5,933 bases of DNA from Oscillospiraceae bacterium (GTDB lineage Bacteria > Bacillota_A > Clostridia > Saccharofermentanales > Saccharofermentanaceae). Under the pieces are notes generated by a model that saw only the letters and a list, made by a program, of their open reading frames with translations, searched no databases and had not been told where the DNA came from. Both the position numbers and the translations under genes were made by a program. Positions 1-4,410 of the stretch are shown one piece after another; position 1 is the stretch's first letter; every line of letters starts with the position of its first letter. Where the stretch lies: the NCBI GenBank assembly GCA_902803365.1, contig CADCPU010000308.1, positions 1 through 5,933 on the forward strand. The letters run 5' to 3'.

Positions 1-16
1 ATTTCGGTTAATTGGA

Positions 17-153
17 TTATATAGCACGACTACATTGATAGCAAGCCGGTATGCGCAAGTATTTCAGTAGAGGGAGCAACAGCTTCTTTGTTGGCTTTGT
101 ATCACCAGGGTGATACAAGGTCTGCGGACCGATCGAGTAATTCAGTTTGTCAT
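17..153 (-). pseudogene. Possible frameshifted remnant of a small divergent gene
   Basis: On the minus strand a GGAGG (plus 156-160) lies 2 bases before an ATG (plus 151-153), but that frame stops after three codons (M-T-N-stop). One base over, the frame is open to a TAA at plus 17-19 and reads like protein: DKLNYSIGPQTLYHPGDTKP, then a Lys/Leu-rich stretch and a CYQCSRAI end. A single-base indel just after the ATG would join the start to this frame and give about 45 residues. The same frame also has an upstream ATG at plus 182-184, which would give 55 aa but has no ribosome site of its own. I do not recognise the product. The palindrome at 97-118 lies inside it and encodes the LYHPGDTK part. 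Open frames this short arise by chance, so support is weak. Confidence 0.25.
97..118. repeat. Perfect palindrome, copy 1 (10-bp arms, 2-base centre)
   Basis: The arms are TTGTATCACC (97-106) and GGTGATACAA (109-118), separated by AG. A C-G pair (95/120) beyond a G.T wobble (96/119) extends the dyad. The same arms recur at 3234-3254 with a 1-base centre. No T-run follows on either strand, so it is not an intrinsic terminator. It could be an operator for a dimeric regulator, a dispersed repeat, or part of the degraded minus-strand gene that overlaps it. The arms are certain; the role is unknown. Confidence 0.8.
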
Positions 154-186
154 GTCCTCCTTTTATTCTTTTCTCCTGGCACATCA

Positions 187-215
187 ATAAAACCTCATAA
201 ATAAATTATTGCCAA
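187..215 (-). promoter_or_regulatory. Possible minus-strand promoter for the divergent remnant
   Basis: Read on the minus strand, TTGGCA (plus 210-215; 5 of 6 to TTGACA) is followed after 17 bases by TTTTAT (plus 187-192; 4 of 6 to TATAAT). Transcription would start near plus 180, leaving a short leader before the GGAGG at 156-160 and the ATG at 151-153. The region is A/T rich, so chance matches are likely. The position ahead of a ribosome site is the main support. Confidence 0.25.
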
Positions 216-229
216 ATTATGAATGAATA

Positions 230-258
230 TTGAACGCTTGGTTAATAACCTGTATGAT
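230..258 (+). promoter_or_regulatory. Sigma-A-like promoter of the type VII-like operon
   Basis: TTGAAC (230-235; 4 of 6 to TTGACA) and TATGAT (253-258; 5 of 6 to TATAAT) are 17 bases apart, the optimal spacing. The expected start near 265 leaves a leader of about 70 bases before the first gene at 336. This is the best promoter match upstream of the operon, in A/T-rich DNA. Confidence 0.55.
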
Positions 259-323
259 GTTTATGAAATGAGATGATTAGATCAATGAACCTAATCGCAC
301 GATTTCATAAATATTCTGATGTC

Positions 324-328
324 GGAGG
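324..328 (+). promoter_or_regulatory. Ribosome binding site that fixes the first operon gene start
   Basis: GGAGG lies 7 bases before the ATG at 336. The frame is open upstream to ATGs at 273 and 285, but neither has a ribosome site, so 336 is the preferred start. Confidence 0.8.
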
Positions 329-335
329 ATATGAT

Positions 336-596
336 ATGAATGGTAATAATCCAACCTCAAGTGTCGACTACAGGATCGACAGAGAGCAATTGATCGCACT
401 GAGAACTGCCACAAGAAACAGTAAGACCGCTTTTGATTCAGATATGGGTACGCTATCTAATGCAGTAAGTCAATTAGATACTGAAGGCCCGATCGTTGAG
501 ACGATGGTCGGCTATCTGAATACACTGCTTAGCGACAGTACATATGATGATAACTATACGGCTGCTATAACCAGGATCTCAAACATTTTAGGCTGA
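336..596 (+). CDS. Small helical protein, first gene of a type VII-like effector operon
   Basis: This 86-aa protein has no signal peptide, membrane segment or WXG motif. After a short polar N-terminus it reads as mostly helical: about residues 14-34 (DREQLIALRTATRNSK) and 38-66 (GTLSNAVSQL to LNTLLSD), then a last helix in 72-86 ending at ILG. Size, helical build and place at the head of the operon suggest a WXG100-superfamily-like or Lap-type partner of the large protein encoded fourth. In known LXG loci such small proteins bind the effector's N-terminal targeting region and are needed for its export. It has one lysine. The stop codon overlaps the GAGGAG ribosome site of the next gene, which starts 13 bases on. 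The function is inferred from context, and no specific family was recognised. Confidence 0.75.
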   Translation: MNGNNPTSSVDYRIDREQLIALRTATRNSKTAFDSDMGTLSNAVSQLDTEGPIVETMVGYLNTLLSDSTYDDNYTAAITRISNILG

Positions 597-609
597 GGAG
601 ATATTTGAT

Positions 610-927
610 ATGAGTTATATTACAGAAATTGATGTTGAGAGAATAAACAGCTTCAACAAGATGAGTACAGATAATGGAAAAGGTGTCCAGATCCGTGATG
701 CTCTGACTGCATACCAGAATCGTATGTACAGTATCAGTGCAAACGGATTTGAATGGGATGACAACAGTACAGCTCAGGGCGTCATAAACAGTCTTGCGGC
801 ACAGTCAGGCGAGATGCTGGCTCTTCTTCAGAATGTAGACGTATTGTTCGATGATGCTATCCGCATGTTGGAAGAAGATGTCATCGGCAAAGAAGACCAG
901 TTGGCAGCAGGTATAACGGAGGTGTAA
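610..927 (+). CDS. WXG100-like small protein (variant W-D-D turn)
   Basis: This 105-aa protein follows a GAGGAG (595-600) with 9-base spacing. The layout is that of a WXG100/ESAT-6-like helical hairpin: helix one about residues 24-43, a turn with Trp49 in NGFEWDDNST, and a long helix from about 53 to 91 (AQGVINSLAAQ to AIRMLEED). The usual W-x-G is W49-D-D51 here, so the glycine is replaced. There is no clear C-terminal YxxxD/E export signal; Phe80-Asp-Asp sits roughly where it might be. WXG100 proteins are exported as dimers by the EssC/FtsK-type ATPase, or pair with LXG effectors. No machinery gene is in the window, so dependence on type VII secretion is inferred. The stop is one base before the next start, which implies translational coupling. 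Confidence 0.78.
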   Translation: MSYITEIDVERINSFNKMSTDNGKGVQIRDALTAYQNRMYSISANGFEWDDNSTAQGVINSLAAQSGEMLALLQNVDVLFDDAIRMLEEDVIGKEDQLAAGITEV

Positions 928-928
928 T

Positions 929-1195
929 ATGCCGGGCGTAAACAGAAACGGACTGAATCGTGAAAATAATCTTTTTCGATCAGAAAAAAGCACATATCAT
1001 ATGGACTATCAGTCGGACTATTTAAGTAACTGTTCCGGCACAGCTCTTTTGGAGCTTAATGCATGTATTTCCGGAATCGACAGCCTGATGCAAAATATAA
1101 ACTCATTATATGAAGCAACAGGCAGATATCTTGACAAGGTTGAATACAATTTCAATGCTTGTGAAGCTGATAATACAGCTATGGGAAGCAATTAA
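929..1195 (+). CDS. Small helical type VII-associated protein (Lap/TIGR04197-like)
   Basis: This 88-aa protein starts at an ATG 5 bases after GGAGGT (918-923), which lies in the end of the previous gene. An internal ATG at 1001 (Met25) has no ribosome site. The first 25 residues are polar, with three Arg and two Lys at most, and probably disordered. The rest forms a helical hairpin: about residues 34-60 (SGTALLELNACISGIDSLMQ onward) and 61-80. The segment TGRYLDKVEYNFNACEAD at 64-81 resembles the TGxYLxxVxxxFxxxD ending I know from small proteins encoded beside LXG effectors, and contains a Y67xxxV/Y73xxxA pattern near the YxxxD/E export signal. It is likely a partner or targeting factor for the 630-aa protein. 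The family match is by memory of the pattern only. Confidence 0.72.
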   Translation: MPGVNRNGLNRENNLFRSEKSTYHMDYQSDYLSNCSGTALLELNACISGIDSLMQNINSLYEATGRYLDKVEYNFNACEADNTAMGSN

Positions 1196-1205
1196 ACTAA
1201 CGATC

Positions 1206-1210
1206 AAGGA
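1206..1210 (+). promoter_or_regulatory. Ribosome binding site that fixes the 630-aa gene start
   Basis: AAGGA lies 10 bases before the ATG at 1221. Spacing is slightly long, but the alternative start at 1110 has no ribosome site and would overlap the previous gene by 86 bases. Confidence 0.6.
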
Positions 1211-1220
1211 TGAAAAATAT

Positions 1221-3113
1221 ATGAGACGATATGGAGATTCTTACGCCAATTCTATTGATTCGACTTTAGCAGCTGCTGCAAATTCAGTAGATACGACAAG
1301 CTATTCTCGAAGCATTCAAAATACCAGAGTCGGTGCCAACAGAAGAACGGTACGATCCGATTGTTTATGTGCTGCCAATTCAGCATATAATCGCATGAAT
1401 CTTATAAGGAATAAACTGGAGCACTTAAGACCGGTTCTGAGCACTTTTTATAGTGAAGTAGAAGAAACGGGTGCTGCGATCTACAATATTGCAAATCCTA
1501 TGAGCAGTGTCCTTTCGAATATTAATTCGAGCCTTACAAGCTTATACGGTATTCTGAGCGAGACGGGTTCTTATTCAGGAACAACAGCTACTCCTGCAGC
1601 TATCAGTACTGCTTGCTCTCCTGTTCGAGAAGCGAGTGCAACAATGGTGAATTATTATGAAACCACATTTACAAATGCTGATGGAACGTTAAATCAGGAT
1701 GCGGTCAACACGTATTTTGAGGAATATGACGAATTGGCTGCCGATGGTACGATAGATGAACCACAGAATGCTTATCGAACATACGGTTTGATACAAGCGA
1801 CAGAAGATTATCTGGCTGCGAATGATTATTCTGATGAAGCTTATTCAGAAGCTACCACTGTTCTTATGACGGGAATGCTTGAACAGAATCATGAAGTACC
1901 GCCTCCTTGTGATGATAACCTGTATTATTCTTTGGAACCTGAAAGTCGACTTTCTTATGTGACCTACGAGGTTAGAGACAGCGGTCATTATTTTGCAAGC
2001 ACTTATGAAAACGTTGCACAGTATAACTACGTAGCAGGTGGTTATGGTTCGGACGTCAATCACATTGATGATGATCATCCTCAATTTGTGAACTCTTTGC
2101 AGATGAGTAACATAATGAACAGCATGACAAGTAATGATTACATAGCTGTTCCTGTAGAGATGGATGATGAATATATAATGGAGAATGCGATCGATCCGGA
2201 AGAGTATGAGTTTAATCCAAACGTTAATGCATCAGTAATTGTGGATGTTCCGTCCAGGGTTGAATTCCAGATCACTACAGTTGATCCTGAGGTAATAACT
2301 GAAGCTACCGGATCTACTTATACACCTGATTCAGTTGTAAGCATAACTTATGGTGGAGAGACTTCTCAGGGAACAGAAGGCGATTTCTATGTTTTCGATG
2401 CAACAGAAAGCTATGATATATATCAACCGACCAATGCTACACATGTTAATTCCAGATATGTCGTTACAGGGGACAATTCTACGGGTGCTCTTTGTGATTC
2501 AGCTTCATACGAGATAAGTGAGTCTTATATGAATTCACATATTACGGATATTTCTGCATGGGATTACATAAATGTATTTGTTCCATTTGTGGATATCGGC
2601 AGTAGTGCTTTGGAAATGCCGGGATCGGTAGGATATGTCAGTGGCGTTGCGGACGGCATGGCAGATCTTGCAGATGCTCAGGCTGAAAACAGGGATATTG
2701 AATATTTGAATGATCAATTGGACAGTAACGAGGCAATTGGAAATCTGTATGATAATACAGGTGCTTACGGATCTTATTACATAGATGAGGTTGTAGAAGA
2801 TGACGGCTCCAGAAATATAGATGTTGGTTCGATCCATACTACATCTCCAATGATCGACCCTTGGGAAGCTCAGACAAGATTGGGCTATCAGCAGGAAACT
2901 TCAGATTCGGATACTTGTTTGGTCTACGATCTGAGTGATCACAATGTAGTAGACACTCTTTGTGAAGAGAGTGGAAACGCTTCAAGTTATTATCAGTGGA
3001 GAACAAGTATGGAACAGTATTATGCTGACACCCATGACGGACATTCCGTAAGAGAATTGACGCCTCGGCAGTACGTCGAATATATGGAATACTACAATAA
3101 CAATATCTATTGA
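1221..3113 (+). CDS. Large acidic, almost lysine-free putative type VII secreted effector
   Basis: This 630-aa protein ends the four-gene operon, 25 bases after the third gene. It has no Sec signal peptide and no convincing membrane helix. Residues about 1-145 look helical (AAANSAYNRMNLIRNKLEHL, then SSVLSNINSSLTSLYGILSETG), as expected for a WXG/LXG-like targeting region, though no clear LXG motif is seen. Residues 145-330 are mixed and rich in Tyr, Asp and Glu. Residues 335-435 look like beta strands (VIVDVPSRVEFQITTVD; SVVSITYGG). Residues 445-505 carry a small hydrophobic stretch and a helix (GVADGMADLADAQAEN). The C-terminus is Tyr-rich with a DTHDGHS cluster at 603-609. By hand count it has 1 Lys (K65), 22 Arg, 101 Asp+Glu and about 55 Tyr. 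Context says secreted effector or toxin. No catalytic domain is recognised, and a structural or adhesive role is possible. Confidence 0.75.
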   Translation: MRRYGDSYANSIDSTLAAAANSVDTTSYSRSIQNTRVGANRRTVRSDCLCAANSAYNRMNLIRNKLEHLRPVLSTFYSEVEETGAAIYNIANPMSSVLSNINSSLTSLYGILSETGSYSGTTATPAAISTACSPVREASATMVNYYETTFTNADGTLNQDAVNTYFEEYDELAADGTIDEPQNAYRTYGLIQATEDYLAANDYSDEAYSEATTVLMTGMLEQNHEVPPPCDDNLYYSLEPESRLSYVTYEVRDSGHYFASTYENVAQYNYVAGGYGSDVNHIDDDHPQFVNSLQMSNIMNSMTSNDYIAVPVEMDDEYIMENAIDPEEYEFNPNVNASVIVDVPSRVEFQITTVDPEVITEATGSTYTPDSVVSITYGGETSQGTEGDFYVFDATESYDIYQPTNATHVNSRYVVTGDNSTGALCDSASYEISESYMNSHITDISAWDYINVFVPFVDIGSSALEMPGSVGYVSGVADGMADLADAQAENRDIEYLNDQLDSNEAIGNLYDNTGAYGSYYIDEVVEDDGSRNIDVGSIHTTSPMIDPWEAQTRLGYQQETSDSDTCLVYDLSDHNVVDTLCEESGNASSYYQWRTSMEQYYADTHDGHSVRELTPRQYVEYMEYYNNNIY

Positions 3114-3145
3114 TCTTTCGGTGTTTGGTTTATCTATGTGAATAC

Positions 3146-3186
3146 AAAAAGAGTCCTGCGATCTGTGTCGCAGGATTCTTTTCTTT
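3146..3186 (+). terminator. Intrinsic terminator of the type VII-like operon
   Basis: An 11-bp stem, GAGTCCTGCGA (3151-3161) with TCGCAGGATTC (3168-3178) and one G.T wobble, closes a 6-base loop (TCTGTG). TTTTCTTT follows (3179-3186). AAAAA at 3146-3150 precedes the stem, so it may also work on the other strand. It lies 37 bases after the operon stop codon and separates the operon from the DUF4259-like gene. Confidence 0.9.
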
Positions 3187-3233
3187 GAGGTTGATCCGGC
3201 GGATGATTCAGGATCACTCACTAAACCTGAGAC

Positions 3234-3254
3234 TTGTATCACCAGGTGATACAA
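3234..3254. repeat. Perfect palindrome, copy 2 (10-bp arms, 1-base centre)
   Basis: The arms TTGTATCACC (3234-3243) and GGTGATACAA (3245-3254) are identical to those at 97-118, here around a single A. The minus-strand reading of copy 1 also shares flanking bases with this copy: CC, two variable bases, then AGAC just before the arm. This suggests common descent beyond the dyad. It lies 49 bases before the next start codon, between promoter-like hexamers, so an operator role is possible. Confidence 0.8.
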
Positions 3255-3263
3255 TGGCATAAT
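3234..3263 (+). promoter_or_regulatory. Possible promoter overlapping palindrome copy 2
   Basis: TTGTAT (3234-3239; only 3 of 6 to TTGACA) and CATAAT (3258-3263; 5 of 6 to TATAAT) are 18 bases apart. The palindrome fills the spacer, the classic place for a repressor or MerR-like site. An independent promoter is expected here because the terminator upstream closes the previous operon. The -35 is weak. Confidence 0.4.
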
Positions 3264-3291
3264 TTTGTAAAATGCATTCGAGTTAAGCATC

Positions 3292-3297
3292 AGGAGG
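3292..3297 (+). promoter_or_regulatory. Ribosome binding site that fixes the DUF4259-like start
   Basis: AGGAGG lies 5 bases before the ATG at 3303. The frame is open back to 3234, but that part reads through palindrome copy 2 and has no ribosome site. Confidence 0.85.
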
Positions 3298-3302
3298 AAG
3301 AC

Positions 3303-4148
3303 ATGGGAACTTGGGGAGCAAGCATAAACGGAAATGACACGGCGCAGGATCTGATAGAGGAATACAAGAACGTGTTTTCTTTTTACGATGTTGATACAGC
3401 CGTTAAAAAGATAGATCAATATGTAAGGACAATGTTTGATGAGTCCGATGAAGATGAATGGTGCGGTTACTACTATTCGCTTGCACAGTTTATGTGGAAG
3501 AAGGGCATCCTTACTGATGAGATAAGGCAGAAGGCCATAGAGATGGTAGATTCTGATTTTGGTATGGCCGGCTGGATCGAGGCAGGGAAGTCTGCTGAGA
3601 AAGAAAGGCGCAAGGTCCTGGAGAAATTCAAAGCGACCATTGCATCTCCTCAATGTGAGCCCAAGAAGATCAAACGTGAGTTCAGAATGGAGAACATCTT
3701 TGAGATCGGTGATATCGTTACGATCAGACTCAAGACCTCTGACAGGAAATTCATTACAGGTTCAGAGGATGAGGTTGTAACGGATGAGTTTTTCGAGAGC
3801 TGTGACGGCAAATATATCGTCATGCAGAAAGTTGCGGTAAAGTTGACTTACGAGTCTGCCCTCGTTCCTGATATCCATGACGGGTGGACGATCTTCAGGC
3901 TCTATAAGGGGATATTTGACAGTGTTGATGACATAAAGGTTGATGAGCTCGTTCCTCTTGACGGCGCATATATCTCAGGAGACGGAAGCAATACGGATTT
4001 TAAGAGGCGTAAGTATCAGATACTCGGGAAGGCTCCGCTGCCGGATGATATACCCGACAGACACTCCATTCCTACGATCGTATATATTGGAGCGAACTGG
4101 CCGCATTATAATGCCGATTCTGTGTTCATGAGGATGCTGGCGGAATAG
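3303..4148 (+). CDS. MGTWG/DUF4259-like protein, possible immunity protein
   Basis: This 281-aa soluble protein opens with MGTWGASINGNDTAQDL, the hallmark start of DUF4259-type proteins (M-G-T-W-G, then N-D-x-A-x-D). Residues 51-72 (DEWCGYYYSLAQFMWKKGIL) and 102-125 (RRKVLEKFKATIASPQ, then a KKIK run) match the pattern I recall in Firmicutes relatives: an aromatic YxxLAxxxWKxG helix followed by a K/R-rich VLEKL segment and P-P-K-K. The C-terminal half (about 130-281) is mixed alpha/beta with GDIVTIRL and PTIVYIGANW strands. The biochemical role of this family is unknown to me. Genes of this kind occur near polymorphic toxins, so an immunity role for the upstream effector is possible. Against this, the gene has its own promoter region and follows a strong terminator. 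It has about 24 lysines, unlike the preceding operon. Confidence 0.8.
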   Translation: MGTWGASINGNDTAQDLIEEYKNVFSFYDVDTAVKKIDQYVRTMFDESDEDEWCGYYYSLAQFMWKKGILTDEIRQKAIEMVDSDFGMAGWIEAGKSAEKERRKVLEKFKATIASPQCEPKKIKREFRMENIFEIGDIVTIRLKTSDRKFITGSEDEVVTDEFFESCDGKYIVMQKVAVKLTYESALVPDIHDGWTIFRLYKGIFDSVDDIKVDELVPLDGAYISGDGSNTDFKRRKYQILGKAPLPDDIPDRHSIPTIVYIGANWPHYNADSVFMRMLAE

Positions 4149-4188
4149 GTTAGTTTGGTTGATTCCGAAGAAAAAATGCAGTCTTGTT

Positions 4189-4212
4189 ACACTTTTTCCG
4201 ACGAAAAAGTGT
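4189..4212. other. Hairpin that competes with the following terminator
   Basis: ACACTTTTTC (4189-4198) pairs perfectly with GAAAAAGTGT (4203-4212) around CGAC. The right arm is also the left arm of the terminator at 4202-4232, so the two hairpins exclude each other. No T-run follows this hairpin on the plus strand. The layout is like an antiterminator/terminator pair, but no leader peptide or aptamer is visible. Confidence 0.6.
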
Positions 4213-4232
4213 TGAGCGGCGACACTTTTTCG
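4202..4232 (+). terminator. Bidirectional intrinsic terminator after the DUF4259-like gene
   Basis: CGAAAAAGTGTTG (4202-4214) pairs with CGACACTTTTTCG (4220-4232) over 13 bp with one G.T wobble around the loop AGCGG. The core stem GTGTTG/CGACAC is flanked by AAAAA and TTTTT, which gives a U-tract on both strands. It lies 53 bases after the DUF4259-like stop. It may instead be part of a mobile-element end, given the repeats that follow. Confidence 0.7.
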
Positions 4233-4279
4233 GGGGAATGCGACTGATTACACTCTCGCAAAGATGGAGAAATCCAGTG

Positions 4280-4363
4280 AAATGGCTCTAAAAATGTTGG
4301 CAAACTCCGAGAAATGGCTCTAAAAATGTTGACGAACTCTGAAAAATGGCTCTAAAAATGTTG
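4280..4363 (+). repeat. Three tandem repeats, 20-bp identical core, 32-bp period
   Basis: The core aaatggctctaaaaatgttg occurs without a mismatch at 4280-4299, 4312-4331 and 4344-4363. The 12-base linkers are related (GCAAACTCCGAG and ACGAACTCTGAA). The last core runs into AGCG, and the motif AAAAA-(G)TGTTGAGCG also appears in the terminator at 4204-4218, so that hairpin may be a diverged member. A 32-base period rotates the reading frame, so it is not a peptide repeat. Multiple near-20-bp repeats are typical of IS21-type and related transposon ends, where they bind transposase. No transposase or terminal partner is visible here, so a solo end or relic is an inference. Confidence 0.85.
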
Positions 4364-4389
4364 AGCGATGTTGCTGTTGAGGGTATATT
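4361..4389 (+). promoter_or_regulatory. Likely promoter of the AAA_14/DUF4143 ATPase gene
   Basis: TTGAGC (4361-4366; 4 of 6) and TATATT (4384-4389; 5 of 6) are 17 bases apart. The first three bases of the -35 are the end of the third repeat core. The predicted start near 4396 leaves only about 15 bases of leader, which would just contain the ribosome site AAGGAGG (4396-4402). The match is good, but the leader is unusually short. Confidence 0.45.
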
Positions 4390-4410
4390 CAAATCAAGGA
4401 GGGTCACTTT

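Noticed and set aside
97..118. Palindrome copy 1 as an intrinsic terminator
   Set aside because: The loop is only 2 bases and no T-run follows on either strand.
25..204. Plus-strand open stretch with 59 codons in the left intergenic region
   Set aside because: It follows a stop at 22-24, contains no ATG start with a ribosome site, and its end is composed of low-information codons. It is the complement of the minus-strand remnant.
273..335. Upstream start for the first operon gene
   Set aside because: GGAGG with 7-base spacing supports 336; the extension has no ribosome site and begins close to the predicted transcription start.
1110..1220. N-terminal extension of the 630-aa protein to an ATG at 1110
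   Set aside because: It has no ribosome site, overlaps the previous gene by 86 bases, and its lysine-rich content is unlike the rest of the protein.
2982..3653. 223-codon minus-strand open frame
   Set aside because: It is antisense to the ends of two well-supported genes and crosses the terminator. It has no ribosome site pattern or recognisable domain.
4263..4323. Repeat region read as protein (MEKSSEMALKMLANSEKWL then stop)
   Set aside because: It looks like a helical tail, but the 32-base period shifts the frame at each unit and the frame stops at once. There is no ribosome site.
4280..4363. Repeats considered as a small CRISPR array
   Set aside because: Linkers are only 12 bases and are related to each other, cores are 20 bases, and no cas gene is near.
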